Below are positions 1 through 9,035 of a DNA stretch of 64,000 bases, piece by piece. The notes below the pieces were generated by a model, which searched no databases, was not told the DNA's origin, and saw nothing but the letters and a program-made list of their open reading frames with translations. A program made the position numbers and the translations under genes. Location of the stretch: assembly GCF_036174265.1 (NCBI RefSeq), contig NZ_CP108055.1, positions 3,224,001 through 3,288,000 of the forward strand. Direction: 5' to 3'. How positions within the stretch are numbered: the first letter of the stretch is position 1; every line of letters begins with the position of its first letter. The stretch is from Streptomyces sp. NBC_00285. Its GTDB lineage: Bacteria; Actinomycetota; Actinomycetes; Streptomycetales; Streptomycetaceae.

Positions 1-345
1 GTGTCGGCCCGCGGGTCTGCCCGCGTCCAGGTCTGTTCGTGGTCGGGTGTGTCGGCCCCCGGGTCTGTTCGCGTCCAGGTCTGTTCGCGAGCCCGTCGGT
101 ACCGGGCCTGCCGGTCCCGACTCTGCCGGTACTCAAGTCCCTCGGCCCCCAGGCCCCCGTCCCCGAGCCCGTCGGTCCCAGAGCCTGCCGGTATCCAAGC
201 TCCTCGGCCCAGGCCCGTCTGTCTGTCTGTCTGTTCCCAGGCCTGCCGGTCCCGAGCCCGTCGGCCTCCAGGCCCGTCCGTCCCTCCCGTCCGGCACCCG
301 GGACATTTGTCCTGCCGGATTCCGTACAAGCGCATCTGCCGGGCG
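1..345. repeat. degenerate C/T-rich direct repeats, no gene
   Basis: About 345 bases of low-complexity sequence. The element CTGCCGGT occurs four times exactly (near 105, 120, 184 and 241) and GAGCCCGTCGG three times (near 89, 163 and 253). A short GTCT tetranucleotide run lies near 217-236. Frames open through it translate to Pro/Ser/Arg-rich strings with no family resemblance, so I read it as non-coding. It ends just before the ABC transporter gene. Confidence 0.6.
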
Positions 346-373
346 GGCGGGGCAAGTTCGTAGCGTCGACGTC

Positions 374-1300
374 ATGACAGCGACCAGCACAGCCATCGCC
401 TTCACGGGTGCGGTCAAGACCTTCGGCGCCGTACGCGCCGTCGACGGGATCGATCTGGAGATCTCATCCGGCGAGACCGTCGCGCTGCTCGGCCGCAACG
501 GTGCCGGCAAGTCGACGACGATCTCTCTGCTGCTCGGCCTGAACGAGCCCGACGCCGGCACCGTACGGCTCTTCGGCGCGACCCCTGCCGACGCGGTGCG
601 GACCGGCCGGGTGGGCGCGATGCTCCAGGAGGCGCGGGCGGTCCCACGGGTCACCGTCCGCGAGCTGGTCGCCTTCGTGGCCGGTCGCTATCCGGCACCG
701 CTGCCCGTCACCGAGGCCCTGGAGCTGGCCGGGATCACCGAGCTCGCCGAGCGGCGCGTGGACCGGCTCTCCGGCGGCCAGACCCAGCGCGTGCGGTTCG
801 CCGTGGCGCTCGCCGGGAACCCCGCACTGATCGTCCTGGACGAGCCCACCGCCGCCCTTGACGTGGAGGCACGGCACGCTTTCTGGGCCTCGATACGGGG
901 GTACGCCCGCCGTGGCCACACCGTCCTGTTCTCCACCCACCACCTGGAGGAGGCGGACGCGTTCGCCGACCGGATCCTGGTCGTCGACCACGGCCGGATC
1001 GTCGCGGACGGCACGGGCGAGCAGCTGCGGCGGTCGGCGGGCGGCAGCCTCGTCACCGTGGACGCGGCGGGCCGTGACACCGCGGGCTTCGGCCTTCTTC
1101 CCGGCGTCCGGTCGGTGGAGGTACGCGGTGGACGGGCCCGGCTGCGCACCGACGACTCCGACGCGACGGTGATCGCCCTGGCCGAGCTGGGTGCGATCCG
1201 TGGCCTGACGGTCGCCCCGGCCTCACTGGACGACGCGTTCCTCGCGCTCACCGCACGGCACTCCCCGCAGGTCACCTCGTCGGTCCTGGAGGCGATGTGA
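374..1300 (+). CDS. ABC-2 type exporter, ATP-binding subunit
   Basis: 308-residue ATPase that powers an ABC-2 type exporter at the inner face of the membrane. Walker A is at residues 40-48 (GRNGAGKST), the signature LSGGQ at 132-136, and Walker B (VLDEPTAALD) around 153-162, followed by the H-loop (STHH). The C-terminal ~90 residues form the usual DrrA/CcmA-like extension. The frame is open further upstream, but that part lies in low-complexity repeats; the ATG at 374 is where family similarity begins. The stop overlaps the permease start (TGATG), so the two are translationally coupled. The sensor kinase and regulator downstream suggest induction by a membrane-active compound; the substrate is unknown. 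Confidence 0.93.
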   Translation: MTATSTAIAFTGAVKTFGAVRAVDGIDLEISSGETVALLGRNGAGKSTTISLLLGLNEPDAGTVRLFGATPADAVRTGRVGAMLQEARAVPRVTVRELVAFVAGRYPAPLPVTEALELAGITELAERRVDRLSGGQTQRVRFAVALAGNPALIVLDEPTAALDVEARHAFWASIRGYARRGHTVLFSTHHLEEADAFADRILVVDHGRIVADGTGEQLRRSAGGSLVTVDAAGRDTAGFGLLPGVRSVEVRGGRARLRTDDSDATVIALAELGAIRGLTVAPASLDDAFLALTARHSPQVTSSVLEAM

Positions 1301-2016
1301 TGCTCGACTACCTGTGGCTGGAGACCCGCCGGACCCTGCGGGACACCGGTTTCGTGATCGGCGGCATCGCGATGCCCGTGATGATGTACCTGCTGTTCAC
1401 CAATCTCGGCGCCGACGAGTCCGGTTGGAGGACCGGCGCCATGGTGGGCATGGCCGCGTACGGTGCGGTCGGATCGGCGTTGAACACCGGCGGCGGGGTC
1501 GCCGAGGACCGGGCGATCGGCTGGCTGCGGCAGCTGCGGGTGACACCGATGCCGCCGCGCCAGGTGGTCCTCGGGCGGGCCCTGACCGGTTCCGTGACCG
1601 TCCTGCCGGCGATCGTGGCCGTGCTCACGGCGGGCGGGCTGGTCAACGGCGTACGGCTCGCCCTCTGGCAGTGGGCGGCGATCGCGGTGCTGCTGTGGCT
1701 GGGCTCGGTGCCGTTCACTCTGCTGGGTCTTGGCAACGGCTACCGGCTCACCGGGCAGACCACCGGCGTGGCGAACATGGCCTGCAACCTGGGCCTCGCG
1801 GTGCTCGGCGGCCTGTGGTTCCCGGTCGCCCTCTTCCCGGGCTGGCTGCGCACGCTGTCCGCGTACACCCCCACCAACCGCTTCGCCGAGCTGGGCGGGT
1901 CGGTCGCTGCGGGCCACGCGCCCACGGCCGGCGCGGTCCTGGTGCTGGGAGTGTGGCTGCTGCTGTTCGGTTCGTACGCTGTCCTGTCGTACCGGCGGCA
2001 CGCCGGAAACGTGTGA
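1300..2016 (+). CDS. ABC-2 type exporter, permease subunit
   Basis: 238-residue integral membrane partner of the preceding ATPase. It has about six hydrophobic segments, the first near residues 15-35 and the last at 210-230, with the short cytoplasmic N-terminus and conserved central core of ABC-2 membrane proteins. The start is ATG at 1300, one base overlapping the ATPase stop; a GTG at 1297 would give a four-base overlap and one more residue. The kinase gene follows after 14 bases with its own ribosome site. The combination permease-ATPase-DesK kinase is common for resistance or lipid-stress exporters in actinomycetes; that role is inferred. Confidence 0.9.
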   Translation: MLDYLWLETRRTLRDTGFVIGGIAMPVMMYLLFTNLGADESGWRTGAMVGMAAYGAVGSALNTGGGVAEDRAIGWLRQLRVTPMPPRQVVLGRALTGSVTVLPAIVAVLTAGGLVNGVRLALWQWAAIAVLLWLGSVPFTLLGLGNGYRLTGQTTGVANMACNLGLAVLGGLWFPVALFPGWLRTLSAYTPTNRFAELGGSVAAGHAPTAGAVLVLGVWLLLFGSYAVLSYRRHAGNV

Positions 2017-2030
2017 GCGGAGGAACAGTC

Positions 2031-3527
2031 ATGTCCTGGTCGCGCAAACTCTCGTGCCGCGTGGACGAGATCCGCGAGGGGGCCCGCGGGGCGCAGGAGC
2101 ACCAGCAGTACTACAAGGCGAACAAGAAGCGCCTCAATGCCGAGTACAAGGCCGCGCTGAAGGCCGGGGAGATTCCCGCGAACGCGGTCGTGGGCGGCAG
2201 TGGCTTCGGCTTGCTGCCGTGGCTGCTGCTGGGGATGGGTGCCTTCTCCAACCTCTTCAAGGGCGAGACCCCCAACGCGTGGATCGGCGCTCTCGGGCTG
2301 CTTGCCTTCAACTCGCTCTACATCTACGTCGCCTTCCGCGCCTTCCACAAGAAGACCCGCGACGCGCTCTCCACCCGGGTGGCGCTGGTGCTGATGGGGC
2401 TGGTCACCTGCGGTCTGGCGATGGGATACGGCGGCAACTGGCTGTTGTTCTTCCCCCTGTTCGGGCTCGCGACGGGCGCGGTCGTACGGCTGCCGCATCT
2501 GCGCTGGGTCGGTGCCGTGGTCGCCGTGGTCGCGGGCACGGCCTCCGTCCTCCGCGAGGGCTGGGGCGGCCTCGACACCGCCTACGGCACATGGATCTCC
2601 ACAATGGTGACGGCCGCGATCATGTCCCTCTCGGAGGCGGTACGGCAGTTGCGGGAAGCCCGCGAGGAACTGGCCCGGCGTGCGGTCGAGGAGGAACGGC
2701 TGCGGTTCTCCCGCGATCTGCACGACCTGCTCGGTCACACGCTGTCGGTGATCGTGGTGAAGTCGGAGGCGGCCCGCCGGCTCGCCCCGCGTGATCTCGA
2801 CGCCGCGCTCCTCCAGGTGTCCGACATCGAGTCGGTCGGCCGCCAGGCGCTCACCGAGATCCGCGAGGCCGTCACCGGGTACCGCGAGGGCAGCCTCAGC
2901 GCGGACCTCGACCGGGCCGCCTCCGCCCTGCGCGCCGCGGGCATCGAGCCCGTCGTACGCCTTTCCGGTCCCCCGCTCGCCGCCCAGACCGAGGTGCTGC
3001 TCGGATGGGTGGTGCGCGAGGCCGTGACCAACGCGGTACGGCACAGCGGGGCCAGGCGGTGCGAGATCTCCGTCGCGGGCTCGGCGGAACGGGTGCGTCT
3101 GCGTGTCTGGGACGATGGCCCCGGGGCGCCCGCGGACACGGGGCCGGCCACGGGGACACCGGCCGCTGAGAGCGACCACGCGGAACCGCCGGTCACGACT
3201 CCGGCCCCGGCCACTCCGACCCTTACTCCAGCTCCGATTTCCGCTCCGGTTCGGAACTCCGCCCCAGCCCCGGCTCCGAACCCACGTCCGGCCCCGGTCA
3301 TCGGCGGCACCGGCCTGAAGGGGCTCACGGAGCGGCTCGCCGCGGCAGGCGGCCGACTGGAGGCCGGACCGGGGCCTCGCGGCGGGTTTGTGGTGCGGGC
3401 CGAGTTGCCGGTCGAGGCGGTGACGCCGGTGGGGGTGACGGGGCCGGGGCCGATGCACCCCGATGACCTGGCGAGGGCCGTGCGCGAGGCCCGGGGAGGG
3501 GATGCGGCCAAGGACCTGCCCGGGTGA
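2031..3527 (+). CDS. DesK/LiaS-type sensor histidine kinase
   Basis: 498-residue membrane sensor kinase. Residues ~55-195 carry four or five hydrophobic segments, followed by a coiled-coil linker and a HisKA_3 dimerisation box (RDLHDLLGH) with phospho-acceptor His231. The HATPase domain shows the N box (REAVTNAVRHS) and the DDGPG motif near 359-363. Unusually, about 60 residues rich in Pro, Ala and Thr (roughly 365-424) separate DDGPG from the glycine box GTGLKGL, where family members have a much shorter lid. The ATG at 2031 follows GGAGG at 2018-2022. It forms a two-component pair with the LuxR-type regulator downstream and is co-transcribed with the exporter. Confidence 0.92.
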   Translation: MSWSRKLSCRVDEIREGARGAQEHQQYYKANKKRLNAEYKAALKAGEIPANAVVGGSGFGLLPWLLLGMGAFSNLFKGETPNAWIGALGLLAFNSLYIYVAFRAFHKKTRDALSTRVALVLMGLVTCGLAMGYGGNWLLFFPLFGLATGAVVRLPHLRWVGAVVAVVAGTASVLREGWGGLDTAYGTWISTMVTAAIMSLSEAVRQLREAREELARRAVEEERLRFSRDLHDLLGHTLSVIVVKSEAARRLAPRDLDAALLQVSDIESVGRQALTEIREAVTGYREGSLSADLDRAASALRAAGIEPVVRLSGPPLAAQTEVLLGWVVREAVTNAVRHSGARRCEISVAGSAERVRLRVWDDGPGAPADTGPATGTPAAESDHAEPPVTTPAPATPTLTPAPISAPVRNSAPAPAPNPRPAPVIGGTGLKGLTERLAAAGGRLEAGPGPRGGFVVRAELPVEAVTPVGVTGPGPMHPDDLARAVREARGGDAAKDLPG

Positions 3528-3710
3528 TGCCGCATGAGCCCAGCCACTCTTCGACCCTCGCCCACTCGTCGGCCCTCTCCGGCTCTTCGGCCTCCGTCCA
3601 CTTCCCGACCACCCCATCCGCCCCCCGAAAGCCACCCGCTCTTCAGTTCTCAAGGATCCTGCGCGTCAGCGCAATGGAGCTGCAGCCCTGCCGCTCCCCG
3701 CCGGGCGCCC

Positions 3711-3722
3711 TACGCTTGGGCC
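3711..3722 (+). promoter_or_regulatory. -10 box of a leaderless transcript
   Basis: TACGCT at 3711-3716 is followed by six bases and then the GTG start at 3723. No ribosome site is visible. This spacing places transcription start on the start codon, the usual arrangement of leaderless actinomycete mRNAs. It would let the regulator be expressed separately from the kinase 195 bases upstream. No convincing -35 is seen. Confidence 0.5.
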
Positions 3723-4364
3723 GTGAACGAGATGCCCCGGGACCACCGCCCCGCCAGGTCCATCCGCGTGCTGCTCGCCGAGGACCAGGGCATGATGCGC
3801 GGGGCGCTCGCGCTGTTGCTCGGGATGGAGCCGGACATCCTGGTGGTGGCGCAGGTCGCGGCGGGCGACGCCATCGTGGACGCCGCTCTGATCCACCGCC
3901 CGGACGTGGCGCTTCTCGACATCGAGTTGCCGGGCATGAGCGGTCTGGACGCCGCCGCCGAGCTGCGCGACCAGGCGCCGGACTGCCGGGTACTGATCCT
4001 GACCACCTTCGGCAGACCCGGTTACCTCCGCCGTGCCATGGAGGCGGGCGCCGCCGGTTTCCTCGTCAAGGACGGCCCCGTGGAGGAACTTGCCGCCTCG
4101 ATTCGCCGGGTTCTGACCGGCGAGACCGTGATCGACCCCGGGCTCGCCGCGGCCGCCCTGAGCGCCGGCCCGAACCCGCTCACCGCCCGTGAGTGCGATG
4201 TCCTCAAGGCTTCCACGGACGGCGCGACGGTGGCCGACATCGCGGACCGGCTCCACCTCTCCGAGTCCACCGTCCGCAACTACCTCTCCTCCGCCATCGG
4301 CAAGACGGGCACCCGCAACCGGATGGAGGCGGTACGGGCGGCCCGGCAGCAGGGGTGGCTGTGA
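3723..4364 (+). CDS. LuxR/NarL-family response regulator
   Basis: 213-residue response regulator, cognate to the DesK-type kinase. The receiver domain (residues ~14-130) has the acidic pocket at Glu20/Asp21, the phospho-acceptor Asp66 in LLDIELPG, and the conserved Lys in FLVKDGP. The C-terminal LuxR-type helix-turn-helix starts at NPLTARE and contains the SESTVRNYL recognition helix. The GTG at 3723 fits a leaderless -10; an ATG three codons later is an alternative. It probably controls the adjacent ABC exporter. The stop lies four bases from the end of the convergent gene on the other strand. Confidence 0.92.
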   Translation: MNEMPRDHRPARSIRVLLAEDQGMMRGALALLLGMEPDILVVAQVAAGDAIVDAALIHRPDVALLDIELPGMSGLDAAAELRDQAPDCRVLILTTFGRPGYLRRAMEAGAAGFLVKDGPVEELAASIRRVLTGETVIDPGLAAAALSAGPNPLTARECDVLKASTDGATVADIADRLHLSESTVRNYLSSAIGKTGTRNRMEAVRAARQQGWL

Positions 4365-4368
4365 GCCC

Positions 4369-5151
4369 CTATCCGATCACCTCCGCCGTTCTGTACTCGG
4401 CACCCTTCGGCGCCAGGCACACGAACCAGTCGTAGGGGGAGCCCTCCGGGGACCGGATCGCCGGGATGTCGGTGCCGGCCCCCGCGGCGGCCCGCTCCAC
4501 CACCGTCGCCGTCTCGTCCGTCCAGGTGCAGTTGACGCGGTGGGCGGTCCTGGCGACGTAGCCGACGACGAGACGTACGTCCGCCTTGGCGCCGGGCTCC
4601 AGCGGGAGGGACCCGGAGATGAGATCCGTGCCGGTCATGGCGTCGGACGGGGAGACCGTGTTTTCCATGATCTTGGTCATCTTGCTGCCGTAGCCGCGGT
4701 ACACGAAGTAGGTGATCTTGCCGACCAGGTCGGAGGCTCCCCCTCCCACCGGCGGGGTTTCGTCGTACAGGGCCATCGCGCTGAGCTGGGCCTCGGCCTG
4801 GGTGGTGTCGCGGGGTGCGTCCCAGACGTTGATGACGACATTCCACTTCCTGCCGTCGTCGGTTCCGGTCGCCAGCGTGGTGCGGTGGGGCTTGTCGTGG
4901 AAGACATGCGACGGGGCCGGCTCCGGCCGGGTGGCAGCCGGTGTCACCTGCCCCCCGCCCTCGCCCGGCAGCCCCGCCACCGCGAGCGTCGCCGAGGAGC
5001 CCGCGAGCACCAGTGCCGTGGCCGCGGCCACCGCCCAGCGGCGGGCCCTGCGCCGACGGCCGCCGCGAATCACCGCCTCGTAGGGGGCTATGCCGATCTC
5101 GACCTCGTCGGTGGCGTCGGCCAGCAGGAGGGCGATGTCGCTGTCGCTCAT
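4369..5151 (-). CDS. membrane protein partnered with SigE-like sigma factor
   Basis: 260-residue protein of unknown function. It has an acidic N-terminus (DIALLLADATDEVEIG), a basic RRRRAR stretch, one membrane helix around residues 38-58 and an extracytoplasmic C-terminal domain of ~190 residues. This layout, immediately downstream of an ECF sigma gene, is typical of anti-sigma or signal-input partners, but no ZAS zinc motif is present, so the role is inferred. I chose the ATG at 5151 because GGGAGAGG stands ahead of it. A GTG at 5184 or an ATG at 5181 would overlap the sigma stop and add about ten residues. Confidence 0.75.
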   Translation of the reverse strand: MSDSDIALLLADATDEVEIGIAPYEAVIRGGRRRRARRWAVAAATALVLAGSSATLAVAGLPGEGGGQVTPAATRPEPAPSHVFHDKPHRTTLATGTDDGRKWNVVINVWDAPRDTTQAEAQLSAMALYDETPPVGGGASDLVGKITYFVYRGYGSKMTKIMENTVSPSDAMTGTDLISGSLPLEPGAKADVRLVVGYVARTAHRVNCTWTDETATVVERAAAGAGTDIPAIRSPEGSPYDWFVCLAPKGAEYRTAEVIG

Positions 5152-5180
5152 GTCGTGGTTCCTCTCCCGGTCCGCGCTCA

Positions 5181-5720
5181 TCACTTACGCCCTCCCTGCG
5201 TCACCATGTCGGCCAGCGCGGGTATGGCGCGAAGTTTCGCGATCCCCTTGGCCGCGTTGCTCTTCACCGAGCCGACCGAGCAGCCCATCGCCTCGGCCGT
5301 CTGTGTCTCGGTCAGGTCCTCCCAGTAGCGCAGGACCACCGCCTCCCGCTGCCTGGGCGGGAGCTTGGCCAGAGCCTTCAGCAGGGCGCTGCGGTCATCG
5401 GCCTGGGCCATGCGGTCACCGGTGTCGGCGACCTCGCGCACGAGCCCCGAGTCGTCCTTGGGCGCCAGGAACTCCCTGAGTTTCCTGCGGTGCTTTCGTG
5501 CGTGTGCGTTGACCATCACGCGCCGGACATACGCCTCCGGATCGTCCGCCGAGCCGACTCTGCGCCAGGCCACGTAGGCCTGTTCGAGCGTTGACTGGAC
5601 CAGGTCCTCCGCGGCGTGCTGCTCCCCCGTGAGGAGAAATGCCGTTCGCATCAGCCGTGGCCAGCGGCCGATGACAAAGCTCTGGAACTCCTCGTCCCGA
5701 GCCTGCTTCCGATCCCCCAT
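5181..5720 (-). CDS. SigE-family ECF RNA polymerase sigma factor
   Basis: 179-residue ECF sigma factor. Region 2 (about residues 12-80) includes EDLVQSTLEQAYVAW, and region 4 (about 115-170) includes LPPRQREAVVLRYWEDLTE and a helix-turn-helix (MGCSVGSVKSNAAKG). This matches the actinobacterial SigE-like group with short linker. The start is ATG at 5720, six bases behind AGGAGG; a GTG two codons upstream has no site. The membrane protein gene follows on the same strand, so the pair is probably a signal-responsive sigma unit. The stress or target is not visible in the sequence. Confidence 0.93.
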   Translation of the reverse strand: MGDRKQARDEEFQSFVIGRWPRLMRTAFLLTGEQHAAEDLVQSTLEQAYVAWRRVGSADDPEAYVRRVMVNAHARKHRRKLREFLAPKDDSGLVREVADTGDRMAQADDRSALLKALAKLPPRQREAVVLRYWEDLTETQTAEAMGCSVGSVKSNAAKGIAKLRAIPALADMVTQGGRK

Positions 5721-5987
5721 GGGCACCTCCTAGATGTCTAAAGGAGTCCATGAGCTGCCAGGACCGTTGCCTCACCCGATGAAGTTTTCCGAAAGCCGAG
5801 GCGCGCGACCGCGCACGGTCACCCCACCCGAGGCGGCCACGAGGCCGAGCCACGCCCCGTCCGCCCCGCATTTCCCCAAGAGAACATAAAGAAATCGTTA
5901 GTACGCCGAAGCATCGGAATAGTTGCCCATGCATACGTAGTTCAAGCCACACGTAACCCGACTTCCAGGCCCGGAGGCCTCCCTCAC

Positions 5988-7727
5988 ATGACGCACACGC
6001 CGACCGACCAGCCGCCCACCCGGAGAGCGTCCGGCGCTGTCGTCCCGGTGCTCGCCTTCGCGGGCATCGTGGTCGCGGTGATGCAGACGCTGCTCGTCCC
6101 GGTCATCAAGGACCTGCCGCAGCTGCTGGGCACCGCGCCCAGCAACGCCACCTGGGTCCTGACGTCCACCCTGCTCTCGGGCGCCGTCGCCACGCCGATC
6201 ATGGGCCGCCTCGGCGACCTGTACGGCAAACGCCGCCTGCTGATCCTCAGCCTCGCCGTGATGGTGGTCGGCGCCCTGGTCAGCGCGCTCACCAGCGACC
6301 TGCTCACGATGATCGCCGGCCGTGCCCTGCAGGGCTTCGCCATGGGCGCGATCCCCCTCGGCATCGGCCTGATGAGGGACATGCTGCCCCGCGAGAAGCT
6401 GGGCTCGGCGATGGCCCTGATGAGTTCCTCCATCGGCGTCGGTGGCGGTCTCGCCCTGCCGCTCGCGGCCCTGATCGCCCAGCACGCCGACTGGCACGCC
6501 CTCTTCTACGGCGCCGCGGGCCTCGGCGCGTTCGCGATCGCCCTCACCCTCCTCGTCGTACCGGAGTCCCCGGCGCGCGCCGAGGGCACCTTCGATGTGG
6601 CGGGCGCGATAGGTCTCTCCGCCGGCCTCGTCCTGTTCCTCCTGCCGATCACCAAGGGCAGTGACTGGGGCTGGACCTCCGGCACCACGCTCGGTCTCTT
6701 CGCCGCTTCCGCTCTCGTCCTCGTCTTGTGGGGCGTCATGGAGCTGCGGCTGAAGGCCCCGCTGGTCGACCTGCGCACCACGGCCCGCCCGGCCGTCCTC
6801 TTCACCAACCTCGCGTCGATCATGGTCGGCGTCAGCTTCTACGTCGTCTCACTGGTCCTTCCCCAGCTGCTCCAGCTCCCGAAGGCGACCGGCTACGGAC
6901 TCGGCCAGTCGATGGTCACCGCGGGTCTGCTCGTGGCCCCGCTGGGCCTGACGATGATGTTCACGGCTCCCGTGTACGCCCGGCTGTCGGCCAAGTACGG
7001 CCCCAAGGTCACCCTGATCCTCGGCATGCTGATCATCGCGATCGGCTACGGCGCCGGACTCGGCCTGATGAGCGCCGCCTGGCAGAGCCTCGTGATCGCG
7101 GTCGTGCTGGGCGCCGGTATCGGTCTCGCCTACTCCTCCCTGCCCGCCCTGATCGTCGGCGCGGTGCCGGCCTCGGAGACGGGGGCGGCCAACGGGCTCA
7201 ACACTCTGATGCGTTCCATCGGTACGTCCGTGTCGAGCGCCGTCATCGGAATGGTGCTGGCGAACACCGCGAACAACGTCGGCGGTGTCGCCGTACCGAC
7301 CATGCACGGCTTCCGGGTGTCCTTCCTCATCGCGACCGGCGCGGTGGCGATCGGCCTGCTGATGGCCCTGTTCCTGCCGAACCCGAACCGTGCGCCGCAA
7401 CTGCGCGCGAGCAGCGAGGAAGACGCCAACCTGGAGCGCGCCGAGAAGAAGCTCAGCGGTTTCCGCGGCCGCGTTCTGGACTCCGCCGGCACCCCGGTCC
7501 CGCGCGCCAAGGTCACGCTGATCGACCGGCGCGGGCGGCAGGCGGGGGCGACGCTCTCGGATGGGGACGGCAGCTATGCGCTGGTGGTGCCGACCGGCGG
7601 CGCGTACGTCCTGGCCGCCCGCGCCACCGGCCACGGGCCGCTCGCCTCGTCGGCAACCCACGCCGGCGACGACACCGCGGTCGACATGGACCTGTCGCTG
7701 CCGTCGGACACGGCCGCGGTTCGCTGA
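5988..7727 (+). CDS. DHA2-type MFS transporter with C-terminal carboxypeptidase-regulatory-like domain
   Basis: 579-residue drug:H+ antiporter type membrane protein with 14 predicted helices between residues ~15 and 465. It has the motif A region GRLGDLYGKRRLL near residue 70 and a motif C-like region in helix 5. After the last helix a charged linker (EEDANLERAEKKL) leads to an ~80-residue beta-sandwich (about 490-570) containing FRGRVLDSAGTPVPRAKVTL. That domain resembles the carboxypeptidase regulatory-like/SdrD-B fold normally found in extracellular proteins; by topology it would lie in the cytoplasm if both termini are inside. The ATG at 5988 is 10 bases after GGAGG. It is probably an exporter of a small toxic compound; the substrate is unknown. 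Confidence 0.88.
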   Translation: MTHTPTDQPPTRRASGAVVPVLAFAGIVVAVMQTLLVPVIKDLPQLLGTAPSNATWVLTSTLLSGAVATPIMGRLGDLYGKRRLLILSLAVMVVGALVSALTSDLLTMIAGRALQGFAMGAIPLGIGLMRDMLPREKLGSAMALMSSSIGVGGGLALPLAALIAQHADWHALFYGAAGLGAFAIALTLLVVPESPARAEGTFDVAGAIGLSAGLVLFLLPITKGSDWGWTSGTTLGLFAASALVLVLWGVMELRLKAPLVDLRTTARPAVLFTNLASIMVGVSFYVVSLVLPQLLQLPKATGYGLGQSMVTAGLLVAPLGLTMMFTAPVYARLSAKYGPKVTLILGMLIIAIGYGAGLGLMSAAWQSLVIAVVLGAGIGLAYSSLPALIVGAVPASETGAANGLNTLMRSIGTSVSSAVIGMVLANTANNVGGVAVPTMHGFRVSFLIATGAVAIGLLMALFLPNPNRAPQLRASSEEDANLERAEKKLSGFRGRVLDSAGTPVPRAKVTLIDRRGRQAGATLSDGDGSYALVVPTGGAYVLAARATGHGPLASSATHAGDDTAVDMDLSLPSDTAAVR

Positions 7728-7870
7728 CCCAGCCCTTCCCCCGCCCCGCCCGCCCCGCCCCGCCCCGCTCAGGGTCCCTCCGCCGAGTACGACGGCCGAT
7801 AATCCTGGCGGGGCGGAGTCGTCGACAGGCTCCGACGGAGACCGAGGGCGGGGACGGGGACGGGGACGGG

Positions 7871-8860
7871 ATGATCGGAACGCTGTTCAAGAGCACGGAC
7901 GTGCCGGTGACGGACAGATTCGACTACTGGCGTGAGCTGATGGGCCGGACGATCGCCCCCAGCGAGGTGATCAGTGACCACTTCGCCGACTACCGGGCGG
8001 AGCAGCGGTTCCTTGAGCTGGGTCCGGTGGTGGTCTGGCCCACGGTCTTCGCGCCGACACGGTTCCGGCGCAACCCGAAGCTGATCCGCAAGCACGACCC
8101 CGAGCAGTACCAGCTGTCGCTGATACGCGGGGGCAGGATCAGCCTCGAGCATGCCGGACGGACCAACACCTACAGCACGGGCGACCTGTGGGTGTGCGAC
8201 ACCTCGCGCCCGTGCGACGTGCGATCGCTGGGCACCGAGCGCGGGCACGTCATCACCGCGGTGGGTGTGCAGCTGCCCAAGGCGTTGCTGCCCGTGTCAC
8301 CGGACCGGGTCGAGGCACTGCTGAGCAGGCCGCTGTCGGCGCGGGAGGGAACGGGTGCCCTGGTGGCGGACTTCCTCGTCGGACTGGACCGGCAGGCCGA
8401 TTTCCTCCCCCCGTCCGCGACATCGCGTCTGGGCACGATTCTGCTGGACCTGTTGTCGGTCTGGTTCGCCGAGCCGCTGGACGCGGAGGCCGCACTGTCG
8501 CCGGAGACCCGCGGGCAGGTCATGAGGCTGCGGGTCCAGGAGTTCATCCGGCAGAACCTGCACGACCCGGAGCTCACTCCACCGCTGATCGCCGCCGCAC
8601 ACCACATCTCGCTCAGCTATCTGCACCGGTTGTTCCAGCAGCAGACGCAGGGCGAGACAGTCGCGGCGTGGATCCGGAGCCGACGGCTGGAGGGGGCCCA
8701 CCGGGACCTGGCGGACCCCATGCTGCTTGCCACGCCGATCCACGCGATCGCGACCCGCTGGGGTTTCCCCCGCGCCTCGGACTTCACCCGCGCCTTCCGC
8801 GCCGCCTACGGCCTCTCGCCCAGGGAGCACCGGTTCGGGGCGGCGGCCGAACAGCCGTAG
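7871..8860 (+). CDS. AraC-family transcriptional regulator
   Basis: 329-residue regulator. Residues ~1-190 form an AraC-binding-like sensing domain (FDYWRELMGRTIAPSE and the IRGGRISLEHAGR strand pair). Residues ~215-320 form the double helix-turn-helix, ending with the diagnostic WGFPRASDFTRAFRAAYG and SPREHR. The start ATG at 7871 sits directly after a triple GGGGAC repeat that can serve as ribosome site; the open frame upstream belongs to the shadow of the MFS gene. It follows the MFS gene by 143 bases on the same strand and may control it, though no operator is identifiable. Confidence 0.9.
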   Translation: MIGTLFKSTDVPVTDRFDYWRELMGRTIAPSEVISDHFADYRAEQRFLELGPVVVWPTVFAPTRFRRNPKLIRKHDPEQYQLSLIRGGRISLEHAGRTNTYSTGDLWVCDTSRPCDVRSLGTERGHVITAVGVQLPKALLPVSPDRVEALLSRPLSAREGTGALVADFLVGLDRQADFLPPSATSRLGTILLDLLSVWFAEPLDAEAALSPETRGQVMRLRVQEFIRQNLHDPELTPPLIAAAHHISLSYLHRLFQQQTQGETVAAWIRSRRLEGAHRDLADPMLLATPIHAIATRWGFPRASDFTRAFRAAYGLSPREHRFGAAAEQP

Positions 8861-9035
8861 ACCGTAGGGCCGTTGAGCCGTGGCGGGAACCAGGGGCACG
8901 GGCAGAGGGCTGTAGACGCGTCGCCAAGTCGCAGTGGACGCATCGCTAACGACAGTCCCGATGGCCACCTCCATGCTGATCAGGCGGTCGCACTCGACCG
9001 ATCACTTCAACTGACACAAAGGAGCCATCGCCGTC

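Noticed and set aside
1740..3653. Open minus-strand frame of 637 codons opposite the sensor kinase
   Set aside because: Low-complexity Arg/Gly/His/Pro product with no family motif; a mirror of the strongly GC-biased kinase gene.
6728..7870. Long upstream extension of the AraC regulator frame
   Set aside because: It runs out of frame through the MFS gene; AraC-family similarity begins at ATG 7871.
7871..7900. GGGGAC triplication just before the AraC start as a regulatory repeat
   Set aside because: Three short G-rich units are expected by chance here and can simply serve as ribosome site.
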